From NCBI GenBank assembly GCA_036500345.1, contig DASYCE010000012.1:1-43109 (forward strand): a stretch of 43,109 nucleotides of DNA, read 5' to 3'. The notes beneath the pieces were generated by a model. That model saw only the letters and a program-made list of their open reading frames with translations, had not been told where the DNA came from and did not search any database. Positions 8,094 to 15,350 of this stretch are shown here, one piece after another. Both the position numbers and the translations under genes were made by a program. Position 1 is the first letter of the stretch; every line of letters begins with the position of its first letter. The stretch comes from Gemmatimonadales bacterium. GTDB lineage: Bacteria; Gemmatimonadota; Gemmatimonadetes; Gemmatimonadales; GWC2-71-9.

Positions 8094-8635
8094 GGATGGT
8101 GCGGCGCCACGGTGGTGCGCGGCGGAGCGGCAGCAGGCGGCGCCTCGCGCTGCTGACGATGCTCCCGCACCACGATCGGGTCACCATCGACATTGGGGAA
8201 GAGATCGTACGTCGCCGGCTTCCACGATCCGTCGGATTCGTGCGCCATGATCATCCGTTCGCCGACTTGCCGGTCATCGCCCAGGTCGGTCAGCCAGCGC
8301 AGCACGACGTACTCCGCCGCAGGCAATGGCGGTTCGTCCTTGAGCCAGTGTGCCTCCACCAGCTTGCGCAGATCGGCGCGGTGGAACTGGCGGTCGAGCC
8401 GGCCGGCATTGACGGTCCACTGTTCGCGCGAGACGTGCTGGCGAAAGAAGCTGTCGGTCTGCGCCCAGCTGGCGCCGTAGTTGGCATCGGCGAGGAGCGC
8501 GAACCAGGAGCGGGCGGCGTGCACGGCGCCGTCGATCGCGGTGTCGGCAGCCACCCCCGTGGCCTGCGCCGGGAGCCGGGTCGCGGCCGTCGCCGCGATC
8601 AGCAGCGTTGCTCCTCCCACCAGATAGCGGTGCAT
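8090..8635 (-). CDS. DUF4019-like secreted protein
   Basis: This is a 181-residue protein with a signal peptide (MHRYLVGGATLLIAATAATRLPAQA). After it comes a DUF4019-like pattern, AARSWFALLADANYGASW and TDSFFRQHVSREQW, with YVVLRWLTDL and a C-terminal strand. The last 30 residues are Pro/Ala/Arg-rich and probably disordered. Function is unknown for the family. It is the first gene of a two-gene operon with the NTF2-like lipoprotein and is divergent from upp across 126 bp. Confidence 0.75.
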   Translation of the reverse strand: MHRYLVGGATLLIAATAATRLPAQATGVAADTAIDGAVHAARSWFALLADANYGASWAQTDSFFRQHVSREQWTVNAGRLDRQFHRADLRKLVEAHWLKDEPPLPAAEYVVLRWLTDLGDDRQVGERMIMAHESDGSWKPATYDLFPNVDGDPIVVREHRQQREAPPAAAPPRTTVAPHHP

Positions 8636-8761
8636 TGTCTCTCGATTACGCGAGATCGCCGCGACCCGTTCCCTCGCTGCGGCGGCGGACCGGCATTCGG
8701 CCGCTCCGGAAAAGGTACCTCGTCATTGCCAATCCTCCCCCGGCGGCGTGACCTTTCCCCA

Positions 8762-9403
8762 ATGGCCCCTGCATCCCGTCGCGGGTTGACGGTCATCGAT
8801 CATCCGCTCATCCGGCACAAGATCGCCCTCCTCCGCGACGCGACGACGTCGACCAGGGACTTCAAGCAACTGGTCGGCGAAATCGCCGCGCTGATGACGT
8901 ACGAGGTGACGCGCGACCTCCCGACCGAGCCGGTCGAGGTCGTGACGCCGCTGGAGACCACCACCGGCGAGCGGGTCAGCGGGAAGATCGCCCTGGTGCC
9001 GATCCTTCGCGCCGGCCTCGGAATGGTGGACGGAATCGTCCAGCTGATACCGAACGCGCGGGTCGGGCACATCGGGCTCTATCGTGATCACGTGACGCTC
9101 CAGCCGGTGTCGTATTACTTCAAGGTTCCGACGCCGGCCCCCGATCATCGCTTCTTTCTTCTCGACCCGATGCTGGCGACCGGCGGCTCGGCCATCGCTG
9201 CCGCGGCCGAACTCCGGCGGGCCGGCGTGACCGACATTTCGCTCCTCTGCCTGGTTGCCGCCCCCGAGGGCGTGGCTGCATTCACGAGTGCGCACGCCGA
9301 TATTCCGATCTACGCAGCCGCCTTCGACCGGGAGTTGAACTCCCTCGGCTACATTCTTCCAGGCCTCGGCGACGCCGGGGACCGCCTCTTCGGAACAAAA
9401 TGA
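8762..9403 (+). CDS. upp: Uracil phosphoribosyltransferase
   Basis: This is a 213-residue enzyme of normal length for Upp, converting uracil and PRPP to UMP in the pyrimidine salvage pathway. Visible motifs are IDHPLIRHKIALLRD at the N terminus, PILRAGLGMVDG, the PRPP-binding loop LLDPMLATGGSAIAAA and the uracil-binding end LNSLGYILPGLGDAGDRLFGT. I chose ATG 8762; the open frame extends far upstream through the antisense of the DUF4019-like gene but has no family match there. The stop overlaps the next gene's ATG by 4 bp, which places it first in the operon reaching to the Nudix gene. Confidence 0.97.
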   Translation: MAPASRRGLTVIDHPLIRHKIALLRDATTSTRDFKQLVGEIAALMTYEVTRDLPTEPVEVVTPLETTTGERVSGKIALVPILRAGLGMVDGIVQLIPNARVGHIGLYRDHVTLQPVSYYFKVPTPAPDHRFFLLDPMLATGGSAIAAAAELRRAGVTDISLLCLVAAPEGVAAFTSAHADIPIYAAAFDRELNSLGYILPGLGDAGDRLFGTK

Positions 9404-10752
9404 GCGCTCCTCGTACCCTGACATTCTTCGGCGGCGCAGCGACCGCAACCGGTTCGATGATTCTGCTCGAAGCGGCCGGCGCGCGCGTCCTCCTCGATGC
9501 GGGGCTCTTCCAGGGGAATGTGGCCCAGGCGGACCAGAGCAACCGCGATCTCCCGCTCGATCCGGCCCGGGTCGACGCGATCCTCCTCTCCGATGCCGGG
9601 CTCGCCTCCGGTGGCCGGGCACCCCAGCTGGTGCGCCACGGCTACAAGGGGCCGATCTACGCCACCCCCGCCACGCGCGACGGCATCGCCATCCTTCTGG
9701 CCGAGACGGCGCTCGAGCTGGAGGCCCGGGGACACCTGCTCTATTCGCTGGAGGATGTCTTCGCCACGCTGCGCCAGACCGTCGGGCAGCCGTGCCGCCG
9801 TGCATTGCACCTCCGCCGCAACCTGGTCTTCGAATTCACCGAGGCGGGGCACACGCTCGGCTCGGCCAGCATCGAATTGCGGACCGGTGAAGGCGGGTCG
9901 CATCGGATCGTGTATTCGGGCTGCATCGGGCGCCCCGGGACGACAGTCTTCCGCGACGCCGATCCCAACCCGGGCGAGGTCGATACCCTGATCATCGGCT
10001 CACCATTCGCGCATCTGCGCCACCCGATGTTCAGTGACGCGCGCGAACGGATCGCCGCCGTGATCAACGACACCGTGGCGCGCGGCGGGCAGATCATCGT
10101 GCCGGCGGCGACGATCGGACCGATTCACGAGTTCGTGCGTGTGGTGCAGGAACTCTGGCATCGCGGCGCGATTCCCGAAATCCCGATCTGGATGGACGTC
10201 CCGACTCCGGTGTCGCTCACGACCGTGTTGCGGATGCATCCCGAGACGATCGCGGCAGGCGAGCGTGCCTATCTCGACGAGACCGGCGCCTTCGACCGAT
10301 CGCTGCTCCACTATCTCCCGCAGGGAAAGCGCGACGTCGTCGCCACGCTCGAGGGCCCCGCGATCATCGTGGCGCCCAACGAGACCTGCGACGCCGGCCG
10401 CTCGGCGTTTCACCTCCGTCGCTGCCTCGGCGATCCACGCCACACGATTCTTCTCACCGCGTTTCAGGAGGAAGGTTCGATCGGCCGGCTCCTCCAGGAC
10501 GGCGCGACGTCGGTGGAGCTCGACGGCGCGGTGATCGAGCGCCGCGCGGCGATCGAAACGATGACTGCGTACTCCGGCTTCGCCGATGGCGAGGAGATGC
10601 GCGGCTGGATCCGTTCTCTTGGTGGTCCGGTGAAACGTGCCTTCGTGGTGCAGGGCGACGACCTGGCCGTCGCGATGATGGTGACGATTCTCCGCGAAGA
10701 AGGAGTTCGCGACGTCATCGTGCCGCGCCGCGGGGAGTCCTTTCCGTTCTGA
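9400..10752 (+). CDS. Inactivated metallo-beta-lactamase/beta-CASP paralogue
   Basis: This 450-residue protein aligns along its whole length with the intact MBL/beta-CASP enzyme two genes downstream (FFGGAATATGSMILLE against FWGAAGQVTGSCHLLE; LLDAGLFQG against LLDCGMFQG). The zinc-binding positions are changed: HAHIDH is replaced by DAGLAS (residues 65-70), the motif 4 Asp in SGDIGR is Cys, and the His of YSAHAG becomes YSGFAD. Only the motif 3 His (AGHTLGSA) remains. It therefore probably has no hydrolytic activity but keeps the fold, suggesting a structural or regulatory subunit, perhaps a partner of the active copy. Reading frame, codon use and start overlap with upp (ATGA) are normal, so it is not a pseudogene by decay. 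Confidence 0.85.
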   Translation: MSAPRTLTFFGGAATATGSMILLEAAGARVLLDAGLFQGNVAQADQSNRDLPLDPARVDAILLSDAGLASGGRAPQLVRHGYKGPIYATPATRDGIAILLAETALELEARGHLLYSLEDVFATLRQTVGQPCRRALHLRRNLVFEFTEAGHTLGSASIELRTGEGGSHRIVYSGCIGRPGTTVFRDADPNPGEVDTLIIGSPFAHLRHPMFSDARERIAAVINDTVARGGQIIVPAATIGPIHEFVRVVQELWHRGAIPEIPIWMDVPTPVSLTTVLRMHPETIAAGERAYLDETGAFDRSLLHYLPQGKRDVVATLEGPAIIVAPNETCDAGRSAFHLRRCLGDPRHTILLTAFQEEGSIGRLLQDGATSVELDGAVIERRAAIETMTAYSGFADGEEMRGWIRSLGGPVKRAFVVQGDDLAVAMMVTILREEGVRDVIVPRRGESFPF

Positions 10753-10784
10753 CGCGCCGCGCCCGCCCGTGGATTGCTGGTGCG

Positions 10785-11342
10785 GTGGGAGCGGTTGCGT
10801 GCATCTATGTCGTGTCGTTGGCCGATGTCATCCGGACCGCTCGCCGCGACGAGCGCCGCCCCTCCGACGCGATCGTTGTCCTTGGCGCCGCGCAGTACAA
10901 CGGTCACCCGTCACCGGTCCTCAAGGCTCGACTTGACCACGCCTTCGATCTCTATCGGCAGCATCTCGCCCGATTCATCATCGTGACCGGCGGCATCGGC
11001 GAAGGCGACCGGATGAGCGAATCGACCGCGGGCCAGAAATACCTCGTGGCTGCCGGGGTGCCGGCCGATTCGGTGGTCCTCGAGGCCGGCACGAGCACCG
11101 CGACGTCGATCGATTCGGTCGCACAATACCTGCACTTCCAGGGGATCTCGCGGGTGATCCTGGTCAGCGATCCGTTCCACATGGCGCGCCTCCATCTCGA
11201 AGCGCGCCGCGTCGGGCTCGAGGCGTACACCTCGCCGACCCGCACTTCGCCGATCTCGCGCAACTTCTCGACCCAACTCGGATACTTTCTGGCGGAGGCC
11301 GCCAAGGTTCCGCTCATCTTCGTCAAAGGACTGCTGTCGTGA
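10785..11342 (+). CDS. DUF218/YdcF-like (SanA/ElyC family) membrane-anchored protein
   Basis: The DUF218 core is clear: SDAIVVLGAAQYNGHPSPVL, quoted in full at 20 residues, then RFIIVTGGIGEGDRMSE, VLEAGTSTATSI and VILVSDPFHMARLHLEA. The YdcF/SanA/ElyC family acts at the cell envelope, with roles in peptidoglycan or membrane integrity reported for some members; the reaction is unknown. With GTG 10785 the protein is 185 residues but begins inside a hydrophobic segment. The same frame is open back to the preceding stop (TRRARPWIAGAVGAV...), so a non-ATG start near 10749, which would complete a membrane helix, is possible. Its stop overlaps the next GTG (GTGA). Confidence 0.82.
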   Translation: MGAVACIYVVSLADVIRTARRDERRPSDAIVVLGAAQYNGHPSPVLKARLDHAFDLYRQHLARFIIVTGGIGEGDRMSESTAGQKYLVAAGVPADSVVLEAGTSTATSIDSVAQYLHFQGISRVILVSDPFHMARLHLEARRVGLEAYTSPTRTSPISRNFSTQLGYFLAEAAKVPLIFVKGLLS

Positions 11343-12742
11343 CCATTGCAGTGACCTTCTGGGGCGCCGCCGGGCAGGTGACCGGTTCGTGCCATCTGCT
11401 CGAGTGGAGTGGGCGCCGCGTCCTCCTCGATTGCGGCATGTTCCAGGGCAAGCGCGCCGATGCCGCGAAGCTCAACGCGACGATGTCGTTCGATCCGCGC
11501 CAGCTCGATGCCGTGGTCGTGAGTCACGCACACATCGATCACACCGGACGTCTGCCGCTGCTCACGGCGCACCAGTTCAACAAGACGATCCATGCCACGC
11601 CGGCGACGCGAGATCTTGCCGCTTCGATGCTGCCCGATTCGGCGCACATCCAGGAGAGCGACTTCCTCTATCTCAAGAAGAAGGGACGCGCGGCTCCGGA
11701 GTCGGCGCCGCTGTATACCATGCCCGATGCCCTCAGGGTGATGGACTTGATCGAATCCCATCCGTACGAACGGCCGTTCACGGTGGCGCAGGAGCTGACC
11801 GTGACCTATCGGGACGCGGGGCACATCATCGGGAGCGCCAATGTCGACGTGCAGTTCGGCGGTTCGACGCCGCACCGGCTGGTCTTTTCCGGCGACATCG
11901 GCCGGTGGGGACAGCCGATCATCCGCGATCCCACCGGCCCGCGCGGCGCGATCGACACGCTGATCATCGAGAGCACTTACGCGCTCAAGAATCACGACAC
12001 GTCGAACACCGCGACCGATCATCTCGGTGAAATCGTCCGCCGGATCGCGGCGCGAAAGGGGCTGGTCCTGATTCCGTCATTTGCACTCGGCCGCACGCAG
12101 GAGCTGATCTACGCCCTCCATCAGCTCGCCGATGCGAAGCAGATTCCGCAGATCCCCATCTATATCGATTCGCCGCTCGCCGTCGAGGCGACCGCGGTCT
12201 TCCGCATGCACCCCGAACTCTTCGATCAATCGGAGGAGCTGATCCGGGCTGATTCGAGACTCTTCGACTACCATCTCGTCACCTATGTGCGCGACGTCAA
12301 CGAATCGAAGCAGCTCAATTCGCTGCAGGGTCCCGCGATCATCATCGCGGCGTCGGGGATGGCGGAGAACGGACGGATCACCCATCATCTCGCCAATCAT
12401 TGCGAGGACTCGCGCAACTGCATCCTCCTCGTCGGGTACCAGGCCGAAGGAACCCTCGGCCGTCGCATCCAGGATGGGCAGCGCGATGTCCGGATTCTTG
12501 GCGAGCCGCATCACATCACTGCCGAAGTCGCAACGATCGACGGCTACTCGGCCCACGCCGGGCGCGACGAATTGCGCCGCTGGGTTCGCGAGCTCGGCGG
12601 CCCGATTCAGCGGGCGTTCTGCGTGCACGGCGAACCGGAGTCGCTCGTCGCGATGCAGAAGATCCTGCAGGAAGAAGGGGTCAAGGAGGTCCACGTGCCG
12701 AAGCAGGGTGAGCAATTCGTGCTGGCCGGAGATGCGGCGTGA
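11339..12742 (+). CDS. MBL-fold/beta-CASP RNA-processing exonuclease-like protein
   Basis: This is a 467-residue protein with intact metal ligands: motif 2 SHAHIDHTGRLP (His63, His65, Asp67, His68), motif 3 AGHIIGSA, motif 4 SGDIGR, then ESTYALKNH, the beta-CASP signature ASGMAENGRITHHL and the motif C His in GYSAHAGRDEL. This is the CPSF-73-like bacterial group typified by Thermus TTHA0252, a ribonuclease of similar length, so an RNA-degrading or RNA-processing role in the cytosol is likely. GTG start overlaps the DUF218 stop, and its stop overlaps the Nudix GTG. Its inactivated paralogue lies two genes upstream in the same operon. Confidence 0.92.
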   Translation: MTIAVTFWGAAGQVTGSCHLLEWSGRRVLLDCGMFQGKRADAAKLNATMSFDPRQLDAVVVSHAHIDHTGRLPLLTAHQFNKTIHATPATRDLAASMLPDSAHIQESDFLYLKKKGRAAPESAPLYTMPDALRVMDLIESHPYERPFTVAQELTVTYRDAGHIIGSANVDVQFGGSTPHRLVFSGDIGRWGQPIIRDPTGPRGAIDTLIIESTYALKNHDTSNTATDHLGEIVRRIAARKGLVLIPSFALGRTQELIYALHQLADAKQIPQIPIYIDSPLAVEATAVFRMHPELFDQSEELIRADSRLFDYHLVTYVRDVNESKQLNSLQGPAIIIAASGMAENGRITHHLANHCEDSRNCILLVGYQAEGTLGRRIQDGQRDVRILGEPHHITAEVATIDGYSAHAGRDELRRWVRELGGPIQRAFCVHGEPESLVAMQKILQEEGVKEVHVPKQGEQFVLAGDAA

Positions 12743-13284
12743 CGCTGATCAGCAGCGAGCGAGTCTACAATGGTCGCATTGTGTCGCTCGATGTCGACAC
12801 CGTCCGCTTTCCGAACGGCGTGGTCGGCACGCTCGAGATGTTGCGCCATCCCGGTGCGGCGGCGGTGGTCCCGTTCCTCGACGACCCGGCCAGCGACGAC
12901 CCCCGCGTCCTCCTGATCCATCAGTTCCGGCACGCGACCGGCGGCATGCTGTGGGAGATTCCGGCCGGCCGGCGCGATGGCGACGAAGCACCCGAGGAGA
13001 CGGCGCGCCGTGAGCTCGGCGAAGAAACCGGATACAGCTGCCGCACGCTGCGCCGCCTGACCCGGATCTGGACCACGCCCGGATTCACCAACGAGACGAT
13101 CGACCTCTTTCTCGCAACCGATCTCACCCCGGGCGAGACGCGGCACGAAGCCGACGAGATTCTCGAGATTCATCCGATCCGATGGTCGGCGGTCCGCGGG
13201 ATGATCCGGGAGGGCGAGATCACTGACGGCAAGACGCTCTCGGCGCTGCTCTATGTCGCGTCGGAGGTTCGCGGCGGCCGGTGA
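12739..13284 (+). CDS. Nudix hydrolase, ADP-ribose pyrophosphatase type
   Basis: This 181-residue protein has a complete Nudix box Gx5Ex7REuxEExGu: GRRDGDEAPEETARREL followed by GEETGY. Preceding it are IHQFRHATGGMLWEIPAG, typical of the ADP-ribose pyrophosphatase group (YRP or HATG in NudF-like enzymes), and after it PGFTNETIDLFLA. Members hydrolyse ADP-ribose and related nucleoside diphosphate sugars. It starts at GTG 12739 with 4-bp overlap and is the last gene of the operon that begins at upp. Confidence 0.92.
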   Translation: MTLISSERVYNGRIVSLDVDTVRFPNGVVGTLEMLRHPGAAAVVPFLDDPASDDPRVLLIHQFRHATGGMLWEIPAGRRDGDEAPEETARRELGEETGYSCRTLRRLTRIWTTPGFTNETIDLFLATDLTPGETRHEADEILEIHPIRWSAVRGMIREGEITDGKTLSALLYVASEVRGGR

Positions 13285-13324
13285 TTCCGATCGTCTGACC
13301 TTCTCACCCGGCTCGCGGCCCGGG

Positions 13325-13330
13325 TAGTTT
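13325..13330 (+). promoter_or_regulatory. -10-like hexamer of holA fusion gene (leaderless type)
   Basis: TAGTTT ends 5 nt before ATG 13336 with no Shine-Dalgarno. The -35 region is not conserved. Confidence 0.45.
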
Positions 13331-13335
13331 GCAGC

Positions 13336-15291
13336 ATGGCTGCGACCGATCTCTCGGGGCTCCGCCGCTCACTCGCGAAAGCGCCGCCCGCAGGCTCCTA
13401 CTACATCTTTGGCGCCGAGGGAATCTTCAAGGACGAGGCGCTCGCGCTGCTGCTCGACCGCGCCCTCGATCCCGCGACCCGCGACTTCAATCTCGACATC
13501 CATTCAGCGCAGCAGCTCGACCCCGGCGCGCTCGCCGCGGCATGCGCGACGTTGCCGATGATGGCCGAGCGGCGAGTCGTTGTCGTACGCGACATCGAGG
13601 CGTGGAAGAAGAAGAGCAAGGCGAAGCTCCCGGCGGTGGAGTACCTCCGTCGTCCGATGCCCGAGACGGTTCTGGTCCTGGTGCAGGCCAACGACGACGA
13701 TCCCGACAATGATCTCGCCTCGCAATGCACCGCGATCGAATGCCGCGCACCGGTCGGTGACCAGCTCGAGGCGTGGCTCGATGCCCGGCTCGCGGCGCAG
13801 CAGGTCGAGATCGCGGCGGCGGCGCGCGAACACCTGCTCCGCGCCACCGGCGGCGATCTCGGCATGCTGACCGCCGAAGTGGAGAAGCTCGCAGCACTCG
13901 ACGTGCGCGGCCCCGTGAATACCGAGATGGTGGCGGCACTCGTTGGTGTGCGCTTCGGCGAGACCGCCGATGACTGGCGTGACGCTGTCCTGTCGGACGA
14001 CACCGCCCGCGCGCTGACCACCCTCCCCGATCTGCTGGAAGTGAGCGGCAATTCCGGGGTGCGGCTCGTCTCGCTTCTGGGGACGTCGCTCCTCGTCCTG
14101 CGATGGGCGCGGGTGACGGCCGAGCGGCGGAAGATTCGCGATCGCGCGCTGGCGGAACAGGTGAAGTCGTTCTGCTTTGCCAATCGCCCCGGCGTCGGAA
14201 GTTACGGCCCCTTCGCGCAGCTGGCCGGTGCCGTCGTCGGCCGCTGGCCGCTGGCGCGCCTTCGCGCGGCCACCGCCGCGACCCTCCAGGCCGACGTCGC
14301 ACTCAAGGCGACCCGAATCTCGGACGAAGCTGGAGTGGTGACCGATCTCGTTCTCTCGCTGGCGGCGTCGCGGATCAAGCGCGCGGCGACAGTGGCGACG
14401 CTGCTGCTGCTGCTGGTGCTCGGCATCCGGCCGGCATCCGCCCAGGCGGCGCTCCTGCCGACGTCGCCGCGATTCAGGGAGATCGTGCAGCTGGCGCAGG
14501 ATGGATACGGCGATTCGGCCCGCGCTGTGATTGGCCGGGTCCTGGCCCGCACGGCGAAGACCGATTCGAACTATCCCGAGGCGCTCTACACTGCCGGCGC
14601 GGTCGCCAACACCGGCGACGGGATGCGTTCGCGCTTCGCGGACATCGTGGTGAACTATTCGTCATCGGCATGGGCCGACAAGGCGCTGCTCCGCCTCGCA
14701 CAGCTCGACTACGGTAATGGCGACATGACCAGCGTGATGAATCGCGTCACGCGGCTGTTCACGGACTATCCCGCATCGCCGGTCATTCCGAACGCTGCAC
14801 TCTGGGGCGCGCGGGCGGCGTTCGATCGCCAGAAACTCCAGCAGGGGTGCGACTGGCTGACGCGAGGCATTGCCGCCGCGGGCGACGACTTCGAAGTCCG
14901 CAATCAGTTGCAGTTCGCCAAGCAGCGGTGCGACATCGGTGGAGGCGTCCAGCTCGCGCCGATGAATCGCGACTCGCTCCGCGCGCCGCCGTCATTCCCC
15001 GACACCTCCCGGCGAAGCGCGAGCCAGTCACCCCCGGCCGCTCCGCCACCGGCAAAGGGAGCCGAGGGGATCTGGCGGATACAGGTCACCGCGGTGAGCG
15101 ACCAGGCGGTGGTGCGCCGCGTGGTCCAGAAGATCGAACACGCCGGCTTCAAGGCGTACACCGTCCGCGGACCCGGGAAGCTCACCAAGGTGCAGGCCGG
15201 GCCGTTCGCCACCCGGGCCGCGGCGGCGGCGGCGCTTTCCAGGGTGGCCGCGGCCGCCGGCGGCAAGCCGTTCATCACCACGGCGCCGTAA
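13336..15291 (+). CDS. holA: DNA polymerase III delta subunit fused to a membrane-segment/TPR-like/SPOR protein
   Basis: This single 651-codon frame holds two units. Residues 1 to about 345 form a complete HolA-like clamp-loader delta (YYIFGAEGIFKDEAL near the N terminus, PMMAERRVVVVRDIEAW, ATGGDLGMLTAEVEKL, SGNSGVRLVSLL). Immediately after, residues about 351-373 read as a signal peptide or membrane helix (TVATLLLLLVLGIRPASAQA). Residues 375-545 are helical repeats with a TPR-like look, then a Pro-rich linker, and the last 75 residues are a SPOR domain (IWRIQVTAVSD ... VQAGPFATRAAA), which in other proteins binds denuded peptidoglycan. No stop separates them. Either this is a true fusion, or the second half is translated separately from an internal start such as GTG 14392, which has no good ribosome site. 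Confidence 0.8.
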   Translation: MAATDLSGLRRSLAKAPPAGSYYIFGAEGIFKDEALALLLDRALDPATRDFNLDIHSAQQLDPGALAAACATLPMMAERRVVVVRDIEAWKKKSKAKLPAVEYLRRPMPETVLVLVQANDDDPDNDLASQCTAIECRAPVGDQLEAWLDARLAAQQVEIAAAAREHLLRATGGDLGMLTAEVEKLAALDVRGPVNTEMVAALVGVRFGETADDWRDAVLSDDTARALTTLPDLLEVSGNSGVRLVSLLGTSLLVLRWARVTAERRKIRDRALAEQVKSFCFANRPGVGSYGPFAQLAGAVVGRWPLARLRAATAATLQADVALKATRISDEAGVVTDLVLSLAASRIKRAATVATLLLLLVLGIRPASAQAALLPTSPRFREIVQLAQDGYGDSARAVIGRVLARTAKTDSNYPEALYTAGAVANTGDGMRSRFADIVVNYSSSAWADKALLRLAQLDYGNGDMTSVMNRVTRLFTDYPASPVIPNAALWGARAAFDRQKLQQGCDWLTRGIAAAGDDFEVRNQLQFAKQRCDIGGGVQLAPMNRDSLRAPPSFPDTSRRSASQSPPAAPPPAKGAEGIWRIQVTAVSDQAVVRRVVQKIEHAGFKAYTVRGPGKLTKVQAGPFATRAAAAAALSRVAAAAGGKPFITTAP

Positions 15292-15338
15292 CCGGCGATC
15301 TCGCCGCGCGTTTCCCTTCTTTCCCGGTCGTTTCTTCA

Positions 15339-15344
15339 TAGACT
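15339..15344 (+). promoter_or_regulatory. -10-like hexamer of mutS (leaderless type)
   Basis: TAGACT ends 6 nt before GTG 15351, in the 59-bp gap after the SPOR gene; no Shine-Dalgarno is present. Confidence 0.45.
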
Positions 15345-15350
15345 TGTCGC

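Noticed and set aside
8036-8761. N-terminal extension of upp
   Set aside because: It is the antisense of the DUF4019-like gene; Upp homology begins right after ATG 8762.
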